Source of the DNA: Bidens hawaiensis
Taxonomy: Eukaryota > Streptophyta > Magnoliopsida > Asterales > Asteraceae
NCBI GenBank assembly: GCA_021521415.1
Contig: JAIQDT010003851.1
Location: 1 to 64,000, forward strand
Direction: 5' to 3'
DNA length: 64,000 bases
The notes under the pieces were generated by a model. The model was not told the DNA's origin. It did not search any database and saw only the letters and a program-made list of their open reading frames with translations. Position 1 is the first letter of the stretch, and every line of letters begins with the position of its first letter. The translations under genes and the position numbers were made by a program. Positions 33,861 to 49,800 of this stretch are shown here, piece after piece.

Positions 33861-34711
33861 ATAGAGAGAAAAAAAAACCAGCCTCTAAATAAAGAACAAG
33901 ACTTATATAACTATAGAATCATGATGCTTCCCAAACGTCTTGGCGTAGTTTTTATTATAAAAAAACATGTCTAACAAAATGTGTTATATAATTAGAATAA
34001 GATTGGAACTTTGAACTTGATGTAGGTGAAACCTACCTTGTAAGGATGTCTTCCATGTTTATCATTGAAGATAAAAAAACATCAAATATAGATAAATAAC
34101 TTGACAACAATAGAAATCATCTCACCTTCACAGTTTATAAAAGTTAATCTTACTACTTCGAAAAAATAAAACTTACATGATCTTTAATAAGGGTTAAGAA
34201 TGCTTTTGGAAAACTAAATAAATGAGCTTGAGAAAGTGGACAATACAGTTAATAGCGTTCAAAACACAAAGATCAAGTTGAAGTGAACTAGACGTCCACG
34301 ATCGCTGCAAGCGATGGTGGATCGACCACCGGAGTGGAAGAATTCACTTTGTATTTTACTTCGATCAAAAACTATGGAAACAAGTAAAGTTGTGATATGT
34401 CCAAAAGGATACCACCTTGTTTAACATCGATCAAAGATCATAAGATGAATACCGGTGCCAATGTCTGTATCGGTTCAGTCAGCCACTTAATTTATACTAG
34501 AACACGGAGAAAAAGAATTAAACACCCTGTATATTTATATTTAAAAAAAAACCAGAATTAAGACATACAACTTTGTGGGCTAAACTTCAATGTGCAAAAA
34601 TTATGTGGTCAATTTATAAAAGAGTGAAAACTATACTAGTTTAGATATTTTGATAAAAAAATCATTATGGTCAACAATTAAAACACAAAACTTTTATGAC
34701 ATTTATAAGAA
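33861..34711. other. AT-rich intergenic DNA, no gene seen
   Basis: Nothing recognisable in either strand apart from AT-rich runs. Confidence 0.5.
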
Positions 34712-36264
34712 GGGTTACTCTATAAAATAGTAACCAACTTTGAAAATTGTTCAAATCAAATTGTTAATAAAAATTTTTGTTTCAATCAAATTATTGAACT
34801 TTCAATTTTGTTTTAATACTAGATATTTTACCTGGATAGCAGGTAATCTAGGTTTTTTTTTAATTTTTTTTAATGTTTTTACTTTGCATAATAACATTTA
34901 AAGGTTGCGAAAATTAGTAAAAATGCGAAATATAATTTTAAATTCCGAAAATTTGCAAAAAAAAGTTCGGAAAATTATGGTTCGGGTTAGAACAGGTCAA
35001 GGTCGGAACGGGTCAAAACGGGTTTCGGGTCAGTTTTTATTTTGAACCAACGAATCAGCGCGTTTTCAACACGTTACAGCTCATTTTAACAACGAAAGCT
35101 CGTTTAAGCGATTTTTTTCAGTTCGTTTCAGCACCTAACAGCTCGTTTAAGCTATTTTTAAGTTCGTTTCAGCACCTAACAGCTCGTTTAAGCGGTTTTT
35201 TCAGTTCATTTAAGCACTTAACAGCTCGTTTAAACGATTTCTCAGTTCGTTTCAGCACCTAACAGCTCGTTTAAGCGATTTTTAAGTTCGTTTCAGCACC
35301 TAACAGCTCGTTTAAGCGGTTTTTCAGTTCGTTTCAGCACCTAACAGCTCGTTTAAGTGATTATTAAGTTCGTTTCAGCACCTAACAGCTCGTTTAAGCG
35401 GTTTTTCAGTTCGTTTCAGTACTTAACAGCTCGTTTAAACGATTTTTCAGTTCGTTTCAACACCTAACAGCTCGTTTAAGCGATTTTTAAGTTCGTTTCA
35501 GCACCTAACAGCTCGTTTAAGCAGTTTTTCAGTTTCGTTTAAGCACTTAACAACTCGTTTAAGCGGTTTTTCAGTTCGTTTCAGCACCTAACAGCTCGTT
35601 TATAAGCGATTTTTAAGTTCATTTCAACGAGCTGTTAGATGCTGTAGCGAACTTAAAAATCGCTTAAACGAGCTATTAAGTGCTGAAACAAACTGAAAAA
35701 TCACTTAAACGAGCTGTTAGGTGCTAAAACGAACTTAAAAAACGCTTAAACGAGTTGTTAGGGTGCTGAAACGAACTGAAAAATCGCTTAAAACGGGCTG
35801 TTAGGTGCTGGAACGAACTGAAAAATCGATTAAACGAGCTGTTAAGTGCTAAAGCGAACTGAAAAAATCGCTTAAACGAGCTTTTGTTGTTAAAACGAGT
35901 TGTAACGTGTTGAAAACGCGCTGATTCGTTGGTTCAAAAAAAACTGACCCGAAACCCATTTTGATCTGTTCCGACCTTGACCCATTCTAACCCGAACCTC
36001 AATTTTCCGAACTTTTTTTTGCAAATTTTTGAAATTTTAAAATTATATTTCGCATTTTTACTAATTTTCGCAACCTTTAAAAGTTATTATGCAAAGTAAA
36101 AACATTGAAAAATTAAAAAAAACCTACATTACCTGCTATCCAGGTAAATTATTTAGGATTGGAACAAAAATGAAAGTTCAATGACCTGATTGAAACAAAA
36201 GTTTTTATCAGTGACCTGATTGAAACAACTTTCAAAGTTGGTTACTATTTTATGGAGTAATCCC
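34712..36264. mobile_element. Foldback element with inverted arrays of about 41-bp repeats
   Basis: The ends are inverted: GGGTTACTCTATAAAATAG at 34712 and its near-complement finishing at 36264. Similarity continues inward, including a matched ACCTGGATAGCAGGTAAT-type block (34830 and 36130). The left arm contains about 13 units of a repeat centred on CAGCTCGTTTAAGCGATTTT (35090-35615); the right arm has about 6 units of its complement (35620-35890). Units alternate between GCGATTTTTAAGTTC and GCGGTTTTTCAGTTC forms. No coding region. No clean target duplication; the right flank is A-rich and may have drifted. Confidence 0.8.
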
Positions 36265-37902
36265 AAAAAGAAAAAAAGTTTAATATTAGTAGAGAGATAA
36301 ACTTGTTTCCTAATTTTCTCATGTTTTAAATCCCTATATATTTATTAATTTGAGAATACCATTGTATTTTTCAGTTTCGGATTTCTTCTTATAATTATAA
36401 ATCTTGACACCAAAAACGCAATTATTTTTTAAAGTCTACACTTTAACGGTTTTTAGTTTTTTTACCAAATAAATGGATTCAAGAACCAGAAAATTTAAAG
36501 TTAAGTAAATTACTTTCCATTTACTAACTTTCGAATTAATTTTAAAATATAAATAAAAAAATTAAACAAAAAAAGAGATTGGTTATACTTGTAATTTGAA
36601 GCCAAAGAATATAAACTAGGGAACGTAGGCAATGCATCTGCCACACATCTTAGACTTCTTTTCACCCTATGAAAAGAAATCCTTTTCTATGGGTCCTTCC
36701 ACCAATAAACAATATTCCACGTCATCACAGAAATCTGAAACATCCAATCACTACTCGCCATGTCAGCAGATAAGAGTAATTTGCTTATGCCAATTATTGT
36801 ACTATGGAGTACAACCCAATCTCAAAAACAGATTAATAAATTTCAGTGTATGTTCTTTGTTCAGGAATTAAATCATCATTCATAATTTATCATTAAATAA
36901 AAATTGAAGCTATTTTTAACTTTACTAAAATTTATTGATACATTAGTTTTATAAAAATAAATTTTCTTATTTACAAATACATAAGGATAATTACGAATTT
37001 ACGATATTGTTCAATATAAGCAACTATGACCATTGTTGTGAACAAGACTGAATATTATCACCTAGTTTGTTTTAAATAATGCAAACAATCAACGTTTATT
37101 AGAAAATATAAATTTGTTTGTGTTTGGATAGATGGTTTTATGTTTACTAATTTTGAACTTTTAATTAATGTTGATTCAACGATCAAGATTTTTTACAGCT
37201 GATTTTAAAACTCCTCTTAAGGGACCTTTTGTCTTCATACAATCATACTATACTCATATCGATCCTTTTGTCCCCATATTACACTTATATCAATCGACCA
37301 CAACAATTGTTGAGTTCTACCATATTCTTCACACTAACGGAACACTACTTTTGAATTAAACCCTAGCACTGGGGATGTTAAAAGATGGAGACCGGTCGAG
37401 CCTAGATTGAAGATAGTCTAATATTATTTAAATATGAAAAGTCTGGTTTAATATAATAAAACTATATTTAATCATTAATATTATACATACAAATGAAAAA
37501 AAACTAATATATATCATGTTATAAATATTAAATTACAATTATATATGTATAGAAATATACTAATAAAATAACTAATGTATTTTTTTTAGAACGGCTCCTT
37601 ATCTACTCCTATTAACGACATATATATTGATGAGAGGCATATAACCACCAGAATGTCCATTAGAAATAAATAACAAATAAAACGTATGAGATGAGATCGG
37701 GCATGAAATTTTTTTTGTGATCCGAGTTTAATCTTGAGCTTCATAAGTTTCCTAAACTCGACCTTAACCTGTTCACACTCCTACCTGACGTTGCCTTAGT
37801 GGTATGGGTTCTGGTGGTGTTGGCAAATTTCAAGATTAGGAAACTTGGATTTACAAGTAAATCCTAACTAAGTATATGATGGCATGTAACCCTGAAATAG
37901 TA

Positions 37903-37959
<57 letters not shown>

Positions 37960-39943
37960 TTGTATCTTCATTTGTAACTTAATTCAGTTTTTACATGAAA
38001 TAAATACTATCACTTAGCCATATTATATGATATAAAGCTAAGTTTGTACTGTATCAAAATTATCTTGCACATCATAAACGTGTAATGACATTAAACACAC
38101 ATATACGATACAATATAACACAAATATTATGATATATTAATTAATGATTTGTAGATAGCTTTACTACCATATATTATAAAATGACACTTTTATCATCTTT
38201 ATATGTTATTAAAATATTAAATTATTGGACTTAAAAGTGTTGTTGGTTGGTATGGATGACATACTTAGAAATCTATCCAAAAGAGATATATATATATTTT
38301 TTTATCATTTTTGCAGATGCCCATGATTGGGATTAGATACCACACTTTGTTGATATAATAGCACCCTTGGAATTTACTTGATTTTTATGGAATGATGAAA
38401 GAACAATTTCACTTTGATTTTACTTTCCCAACAAAGTGAGACAAAATTTGAAGTTGCAAATCTCATATCACCAAGTGTCATTTTGATATTTTATTGTGTA
38501 CAAATATCTACAATAACTTCTTCGAATATTGCAATCGATTTTGTAAATATAAAAGTTGACAATTTAATAATAGATATAAAATAAATATCTATAATCTATA
38601 ATAGTTATATAAGAACATTGGTAATCTCTTATACAAATGGAATTATTTAGACCACTAATACCATATCTAGTTTATTAAGTGTTTCTCATCTAAGAATATT
38701 TATAATTACTTGATACACTAGCAACAATTTAAAAGTTTTCTAAAGCAAATTCATTCATCATTATTATTTTCATTCTTAGATAATATCTGGTCTTTTATAT
38801 TTATTTTTTCTAATCAAATTATTATTTGTAAAATACGTGTCGATATCCTTTCGACCAAGCATATCACGGCATTATTTTTTTGGTTTCTTTCGATTGTACT
38901 TTATATAGCAAGTGTCGGTACTGTAACTAACCAAACCAATACAACAAAATTCTCGTTGCATCATGGTAGGGAATCCCTATAGTTTAGTAATAATTTGAAT
39001 AAAAACTTCCTTACTCTAGTTTTGAGGTAGAATTCCTTTTATTTTCCAAACGGCTTACTAAGACCATGTTTATGTAGAAATGGCTTTATTAAGATATTCA
39101 TAATTAACACTATATTACTTGACATTATTGTAGAGATAGGGTCCTATACCAATGTACGACCTAGGGTAATATAAACCCACCTAGCATGAAATTAAATTTA
39201 TTTGGGATCAATGTGTCAAATTTGAGACATATATTAATAAGCTTAGTCTCATACTTAACTGTAAAATCATGTCTTATACGTGTTACGTACATGATATATC
39301 CATTTACATGCTAAAAATTACCGGTTATGTTGTCAAATACATATATATTTATCACCCGATGAAATTATATAATAAAAAAACAACAAATTAGTTCTTCTGA
39401 AAAGGATAAAGAAAAAAAAACAAAATTGTTTACTAATATTGATCGGGCAAACATGTGTATTGTATATGTTTAGGGTAATCATACCATGCAATACCTAACA
39501 TTAACCCGTCAAGTATCCATGAAATATTCTAAAACTAATCACATATCTAAACATATCTGAATACCCGTTCTAAATGTTTCGGATTTCAGATTTATCAGTC
39601 AGACCCGGTTCTTTTGGTAGCCTCCAAATTCGTGTAAAACATTGTGTGTGAGAATGATTTAGAGAGAGAAGATGTTTAAAACATTATTCAAGTTACAAAG
39701 AGAAAAAGAGAGGTGGGTCTGTCTCCTGCCATAATAAACAACAGATCTCTTCTCTTTTTATCTTTCTTCTTCACACCCCGTGACTCTCCCTATAATCTCT
39801 AATCTGTCTTTTTGTATGTGCAGTTTTTGGTCTTTTTTCATTGCAATAGGATAGATATTTTCTTCTTGTAAACCCAACTCAAGATAATCTTGGGATTTGA
39901 GCATTCAATCTTCTTTTTCAAATATGTGTGTACATAACACATA
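36265..39943. other. AT-rich intergenic DNA with an (AAT)n microsatellite
   Basis: No gene seen. An AAT repeat of about 58 bp occupies about 37903-37960. The last 300 bp before 39944 are the presumed distal promoter of the next gene. Confidence 0.55.
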
Positions 39944-39953
39944 CTATATATAG
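39944..39953 (+). promoter_or_regulatory. Putative TATA region of the CIA2-like gene
   Basis: CTATATATAG at 39944-39953 is followed within 30-40 bp by a pyrimidine/CA-rich stretch (ACTACACCACTCTC) that would suit a start site near 39980. This gives a leader of roughly 600 nt before the ATG. A leader intron cannot be ruled out. Confidence 0.4.
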
Positions 39954-40544
39954 TTATATACACTACACCACTCTCTTTGTGCTCTACACTTCCACCACTT
40001 TCTTATTTGAGCAAACTCTGTCCTTAATAAATTCAAGGCTCATTTTTGCTGAATTTTGTTGGTCCTAGAAAAAACTAAAGTGTTTCTGGGATTTCTTTCT
40101 TTTCTTATTCTATTCCATTTCTTATTTTTATAAAGAATCCAACTTTTGTTCATCCAAAAGCAGACACACACACCTTTAGGGTTTAGGGTTTTTCTTTTCC
40201 ATCAAATTCAACTCATTTCCCACTCATTTCATCAATTTCTGGACCTGTGTTTTCATTATTATTTGAGATGACACAAACTTAAACCATAAAGTTTCAACCT
40301 TTTTCTTTTTTTTTTTTTTGTCAAATTTCAAGAATTTGAAGGTTAATTAAGCTTCTCTTTTTCCATCCAATTCTTCTCATTTCCATCAAGTTCTTTGATT
40401 TATGAAATACAATCTTGAACCATAAAGTTCCAATCTTTTTATCAAATTCTACTCAATTTCATCAATTTCTTTGAATCTTGAAATTGGGTTTTCCAAATAT
40501 CCTTAACACAAACCATAAAATCTCAATCTTGAACCATAAAGTTC

Positions 40545-40585
40545 ATGAACTTAAGAGCTATATCAACTTTCTTGAACTCTCAAAA

Positions 40586-40604
<19 letters not shown>
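40545..40604 (+). promoter_or_regulatory. Upstream ORF overlapping the CIA2-like start codon
   Basis: ATG at 40545 opens a 19-codon frame ending TAA at 40602-40604, past the main ATG (40586) and in another frame. Two shorter upstream ORFs precede it: 40268-40282 (4 codons) and 40402-40425 (7 codons). Ribosomes translating the overlapping one would miss the main start, so it is likely to lower translation if the leader is present in the mRNA. Confidence 0.55.
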
Positions 40605-42838
<2,234 letters not shown>

Positions 42839-45424
42839 GTTAACATCTTTTTTACACTCGACCCCCTCAATTTTATATAAATGGCTTAATGTGTCCTTTA
42901 TCTTTTTCATTTTTTACATTTCTAGACTTATATTTCTTTCTTTTTTGTACAACAATAATTGTGTAGTGTTGTTGAGAAGAGGTGAGACTAGTTAAGAAGA
43001 GAAATGGATAGGAAGGAGAGAGGGAATTCAATATTTTTTTTTTGGTTATCTATAATCATAAGTTTTGTTATTTTCACAATAGTTATAGTTTACATCATTT
43101 GGTCACAAAATTGTACTCTATAGTAATGCATGTATTTTTGGCTATATGATAATATTCAGTTATAAATAAACTTGTAAGCGATTAAACAATCTTGCAATTA
43201 TCATGGCTGGCCCAGACCCCATCTTGAGCTTGGCGAGCGTTAATGACACGGTATCAGTGGAGGCACAAATTTTTAACTTTTTTTTTGGTATATAAAACAA
43301 TTTTATCAAAATATTAACAAATGAATTTGGGTCAAACAAATATGAATAATAAGGTCTAAAAAATTTAATAATTAATCTGCTTATGTTTAATTGGGCAAAA
43401 AAAATATGAAAAAAACCCTAGTTATTGAGCAATATGTTTGTTTATATTTAAAAATGTTTGGTAATTTATCAAAAGTCTGTTATGTTTAACTCCGGTCAAA
43501 AAATCAGGATTTTTGTTATATATAAGTTGGTTTGAAGCTCGGTTATGGTGTTCCAAACTATGTTATTCCAATCTATGTTATAATCAATTGCGGCATAAAT
43601 TTAAAAAAACAAATCTAGAAACAGAAGTATAAAAGATAGAAATAGAGGTATATAATCTGTAAAAAATACAAGCATACAAGGTTCAGTTATTAGGTGTGTA
43701 AACAAACTGAAAAGTTCAGTAAACTGTTTGTGAAAACAAACAAACATGAACAAAAACTTTTGTTCATTTAGTTAAATGATGAGCAAACATCAGAGCATGA
43801 CCATGTTTCTTGTTTGTTCATTCAAGTTCATGAACGCACATTTATATTCTTGGTTTACATTCGTTAAATTTAACACAAAAACTTTCATGCACATGCCGGA
43901 CGACAACGCATGGTCGGAAAACCAGTTTTGGTCAGCAATTCTTGCCACTTATCAATAAAATTTGGTGTAGCCGATCGTAACAAGCATCAAACTTGTTCAA
44001 ATGATGGATTTGAAAGTCAAGGTTACGAAATTCAACTGATTCTACGTAGCCGCACATGCCGAGTTTCCCGGAGTAGAAGCATTACTAGAGGCATGCACAT
44101 TGTCGGTACCGAAACCAAGTTATAAAAAATGGTTTAAAATACACAAATCTCGAAAACGGTACTGGCAATCATGTATACACAAATGTGGCGTCAATCAAAT
44201 CATCATATGCTTTCACTAAACAAAAAAGTTAAATCTAGCATATAATTAAATTCTTAAATGTAATAAGAAGATCTCTTTCGTTATGATAGACAAAACATAA
44301 ACAATATGGGTATATTATATGGTAACTTTTGTGTCATCGCCCCGACCTTTATATCTTGGGAGGGAAGCCGTGAACGTTTCTTAATTCTTGTGACAAGCCA
44401 TTTATTTAAGATGGAAGCCCGCATGCATCATTCATTGGTCTCTAACAAGTCACCTGAAACATGTTTAAAATATCTTATCAGCAAAAAATACTGGTGAGTA
44501 CATTCATTTGTAAATGACACTTTTTACATTTATAGCATTAAGATGTTTTTACATATGTCTGCTTACAAATTACCGAAAGGTACTTGTCACTCGACCGTAT
44601 CTATGACTATGGTCATATTACTTATTGGCTAACACTTGTCCAATAAGTAACGTGTAATAGCCCAGTAGGCAAGCCTTGTATACAAAACCTCACAATACCA
44701 GTAGTAACCATCCTGTAAGTCTACAGAGACTTAATCACTGTAATGTATTTAAAATACTTTTAAAATATATTTGAAAACATTTTAGACCATTTGCTATGAG
44801 TTTTATTGGTTTTGAAATGATCATGACAATGTCGGAAAAATAGTTACCTCACGCAAATGTGACTTGTATAAAAACTCAAATGTCTCACCTTGCTAGATTA
44901 AAAAATCTTAAATTCATTGCGCCCATCGCACTTCGCCCGTGCGCGTTCTATTTAAGTTAAAATTTTTGTTTTTTTTAATCGTAGTTAGGACCACTGGGTA
45001 TGATTTGTCTTATAAGAATATTAACATATGAATTTTCTTTATTATAAAGAGCTCACTAGTTTTATAATTTAGCGATGTGGGATAAGAAATTTACACTCCT
45101 ATGATGGAAGACTCTCCTTTTCTTTCCTCCACCAATATAGAATGAAATTTTCTTCTTCTATTTTCTTTTATTTATTTTGTGGTTTGTTATATTTTGTCTC
45201 ACCTAGTTAAACAAAAAGGTTCTCTTTTGTTCTAAAAGATGATGAGGCATTGACAGTATGATAATACTACATTTGTAGTCTTTGTCTCATTTGATCTTTG
45301 ACTATTCTAAGTTCAATGGACACGTCAAGGGTACTGTTGTATATGTGATTTGAGTAAGTCTTTTTAAAATAAGTGCAAAACCCGTAATCATTAAAGCAAG
45401 TTTGTCATTCAATGGAACAATGTG
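42839..45424. other. 3' flank and intergenic DNA
   Basis: 42839-43190 is probably the 3' UTR and terminator region of the CIA2-like gene. After that the sequence is AT-rich with no gene. A stretch at about 44930-44990 is an inverted partial copy of 45495-45565 (part of the next element), so a relic of the same transposon family lies here. Confidence 0.5.
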
Positions 45425-45430
45425 TTTTAA

Positions 45431-45894
45431 CCATAGTTATCAAATGCGATAAGCGCTCGAAAGCGTTGAGGCTGGGTCTAGCGCCTAGGCGATAAGCGCA
45501 AAAAAAGCGCCCGATTTTGAAAAAAAGTGCACATTAAAAAAACAAAAATTTTAACTTAAATAGAACATCTTATGAAGAATACATACATTCACAGTCCTTG
45601 ACATAAGGTTTTTAAAGAAAGAAATCCGAATTTAGGTTTTCTAAGAACAAAGCTAACCTGTAAATTCTTAGTTTATTGATGATTTTGTGTGCTATAATAT
45701 TGATTGTGGAACCCCTTAAATAGTGGAGTGTTAGGGACTCCTAGAGAACATGAACAAATTATTAAAGGGAATTTAATATGCATGGGGAGGTTTCGGAAAA
45801 TAATACTGCGCCTTAAATATCTGCTGCATGCTAATCGCAATTAATGCGCCTGACGCTTTAAATGCGCTTAAGCGCACGCTTTTAATAACTATGG
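45431..45894. mobile_element. MITE with CCATAGTTAT termini
   Basis: 464 bp with perfect 10-bp inverted ends (CCATAGTTAT at 45431, ATAACTATGG at 45885) and TTTTAA on both sides (45425-45430, 45895-45900). The interior near both ends is rich in GCGCTT/AAGCGC words. No coding. The superfamily is unclear: hAT elements normally show 8 bp. Confidence 0.7.
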
Positions 45895-45900
45895 TTTTAA

Positions 45901-46808
45901 CTTTTTGGTGAATCACTTCCTTATCAACAATGTATGGGCGGTGAAAAGCCTGTTGAAGTAACTAAGTTTCATAGATTTTAAAAATCGTGTCCGAATCTTA
46001 TCATCGTTATTTAGTAATTGGGATGCTAGAGAATAACAAAACTGAACGAGCTACTTGTTACATAGCAACAACCAAACATATGACTAAAAGATTCGTTATG
46101 TTCATACATCAATTAATGACGTAACTAAAATGCCGTTCGTTCTGATTTAGTTATCGTATCATCAATGACTACTTTTATGTTGTCACTAACAGAACTTTTT
46201 ACCGACCATTTGTTCGTTAGTCACAATGATTATTATTGTGTCACGAAAGGGTTTATGTTAGTAGAGAAGGGGCAAGTTCAAGTTTTATTTAAGAATTTTT
46301 GCGTCTCAGTTGGTTCTTGTTTGACTCTTATTTATAGGCTTTTATGAATAGTCACAGCCATTGGAATTAACCATACACCGAACCATGACAGTGGTTCCTT
46401 GGTAACTACCATAACGATCATATCCCTTCATTGTAACTGTCACAGAATGGCCTTTTATACCAAACAGCTTAATTAACCCGCTTACTTTACCACTTCCGAT
46501 ATAGCAATACACTAATACTAGTACTCATGTTTATTTGTGTATTGTGATGTTAATTTGTTTGTGCAAACACATACCAAAGAAAGAACAAGACTGCAGTTCT
46601 GAGTCAAGTCGATTTTGATCAGAGTCGATTTCCACAATAATCAGCAATACTGTTTTAACAACACTTTCTTCTAAGAAAATACTAATACAACTATATTTTA
46701 GTTTAATACATCATTTCTCCCCATCCCAACCCGAGCGCTAAACAAATTAAAGAAACTCTGTAAATTATTACAGCCAAGGGAGACAATGATGGTGGTGTAT
46801 ATGCAGAA
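45901..46808. other. Intergenic DNA, includes 3' UTR of the HAT3.1-like gene
   Basis: No gene seen. The portion next to 46808 (about 46650-46808) should be the 3' UTR of the minus-strand gene that follows. Confidence 0.5.
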
Positions 46809-49800
46809 TTAAGGCTTCTCCTTGAGGTGTGCAACAGGAACAAAGATGGTGTGACTGTGATCAATAGACGGTGCTGGCGTTTTAGCACCCTTTCGGTTGG
46901 GTGTTCTTAATTGTATTACCTTTTGTAGTTTTTCTAACTTTGTTTTCAAAAGACAAAGTTTCTCCATTTGAGCTTCAGCTGTTCTTGCTTGTTGATCATC
47001 ATCACCTTTACTCGTACCACCGATCAGAACGCGGTTTTCCTTTTCCGTTGTTTCTTTTATTATTTTCAAGCTCGAGTTATTCTCTCCAAGATCCACGTCA
47101 CCATTAACCTTAAAAAAGTTATAGAAAAATGAACGATGCTCTATAATATATAGGCATGTGTGTGTGTGTGTATTACAATGCACCAAACAAGGACGTCTTA
47201 TAATTTAAAATGTGCAACTTATAATGCTTATTGTGCGATAGTTAATGCAATTATAGTTTAAGGGGGTAAAATAGTATTTTATGCACATTCATCCACGTAT
47301 ATTGCATGTGCGTCTGCTCGTGGTGTGTGTGTTAATTATGAAAATGCCATCGTGTAAGATAACCAGAAGTACCTTGTTAGTTGATGCTGAAAGATGCAAC
47401 TCTCCAGTCTTGTTTTGTGGTTTTGCAATAACGGTTGCTGACATGGCATTATTTCTCCTACGAAACTTTTTTGTGCGTCTGTCCACTGGTGTATGAATGA
47501 CATTTACGGGCATATTTTGATCATTAATATTTTTTAACGGAAATTCAACAACAGCTTTGTTCTTAACAGGTTCTGATTCAGATTCTTTTGAAGGAATGTC
47601 ATTTTGATTTGAAGTATCCTCTCCTGCCTGCATATAATTAGTTATTTACAATGAAATTAAACATGATAATATCTTAAAATTCATAACAGAGGTTGAAGAT
47701 TATGCAAATAAACTCACCTTTTTAGTTTTAAGAGAGAATTGGCGTGCATTTCTGAACCATGTATTCACCTAAAAAATTTCAAATAAAATGCATCATGCAT
47801 TTGAATGAAACTTAATATATTAATGAAAAAGCTATATTATTTCAGTAGTGATCTTATATGTTGAATAAGTGATTTTATGGTTAAAAACATTTTGGGCAAC
47901 TTTTAAACCATTTGACAATTTGACCCGTTTACTTTTAAGATGTAGCTTAGCCCGAATCAAACCAATTAAAAGTAAACAGAACGAAACAGTCACCGGGTTC
48001 TAAATCTGAAAATTAACTTTCGTATATGCACCAATTGCCCTTGGAAAAGAAATACCTTCTCGGGGTCGAGACCTAGCTGTTTAGAAATGTCTTCTTTAAC
48101 AGCTCGCGATGGGAGCTCATTCTTAGCAAAAACAGCGCGAAGCTTCTAATATACAAAAAGAAATAGCATTAAAAAAGTAATACATAGTTAAATACCAGTA
48201 GCATGCAGGCATGTAAACAAACTGAACGCTCAGTGAATGGTTCGTGAACCGTTCGACGGAAAGTTCCTTAATTTGATAAAAGAACGAACATGAAATTTTT
48301 TTTTTGCTCATTTAGTAAGATGAACGAACATGAACACATGTCTTGTTCGTTTATTCATGTTCGAGTACGTTCGTTCAATTAGATACGTTTATGTCAGTTC
48401 GTTACGTTTGTTAATATACTCATTTAAAGTTTTTGACCCATTACAATTTAAGTCTAGTTTTAATAACTTTTTAAATAAGTATATTAACATTACTTTTTAA
48501 TTATTTTTAGCTCTAGTTTCAATAACTTTCTAAATGAGTATATACCAGTAGAATGTGCCCAACACATTGTTTTTCACATAACTTTTTAACTAGTTTTAGC
48601 TCAGTTATGCTCATTCGTCTATGTTCATCCGTTAGCGTTTGCTAATCGTTAGATTATACTGTCAAAAAACAAACATAAACGAACAAAAACATGTTCATGC
48701 TCTGTATGTCTTTGTTCAGTTCGTTTACAATCCTAGTTTTGACCTATTACCTTATAAACAGGTATGTTCTTTCTCTAACGAGTCATGCAGAAAAAAATCA
48801 AATAAGTAAAACACGTTAAAAGGGGGTCGCAGCGCAGCTTGTTGCCTGCTTACCCACCTCTCTATTGTAACTGGATCCTTTTGTTTAGTATATGAATGTT
48901 GATAAAACAAAGTCATCCGAATCGTAGTCAAATGAGTAAAATCTCTCTTATTATGGTATCATTTTTATAACCGTATTTAACAAATTAATTACTTAATAAC
49001 TTCAAAAAACATCCTTTGACCTGTTGTTGACCCTGCCCAACCCATTAATTATGCGGTTATGCCACCTCAGAAGGAAAGAAAGAAAGTGAAGTACCTCCAC
49101 AGCTTCAGCTGGAATCCTCAAACACGACCGTTTATTATCATTGCATGATAAGTTCGGGTCAGCCCGGTCAACTTCAGCAGTATCTTTTACATTTGTTTCC
49201 TCAGTTTCACAAAGAGCCATTAGAGTACTGGCTGCATCAGACTCTTTTTCTCTTCGTTTTCTGTTAGTGGGCCCCCAATCTTCATCTTTGCTTACTTGTT
49301 CATTTGCAAGTGCATCTTTCCCGAACATTTCCTACATAATAATATATAACAAAAGCTAAGTACATATTTTTCCAACTTCAAAGAAAAATAACATATATTT
49401 TGTACTCACATCATAGAGTTTCCTATAATCAACTGACCGGCGTTGTCTGCGACCGCTCACAAATTCACAATCGGTACCAGAACCCGAACCAGATGTGCTT
49501 TCGAGGCCAGTATTTCTAATTATCTTGCAAGATTCATCACCATCAAGAACTTCATCATCTAGTGACAGTAAACTGTAGTTACTGTTGGCATCATCATTAT
49601 CATCATCAGAAGATTTGTCAGCAGAGCAAACTCTGCTAACATCATCATTATCAATTCTGTCTGGATCATAATCATCATCGCCTGAATCATCCGAAGGCCA
49701 TTCTGCTTGATTGAGTATAGCATCCACATCATCAGGTAATGCGGCTTCAACACTAAAGACATCCTGTTCCAAACATCATTAAACTTAAGACCTTTTTTTT

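Noticed and set aside
35090..35890. Regular 41-bp repeats resembling an array with spacers
   Set aside because: Tandem units with no unique spacers, inverted within a foldback element; also not a prokaryote.
46165..46347. 60-codon plus-strand frame
   Set aside because: Short, no homology, and located in AT-rich DNA downstream of the HAT3.1-like gene.
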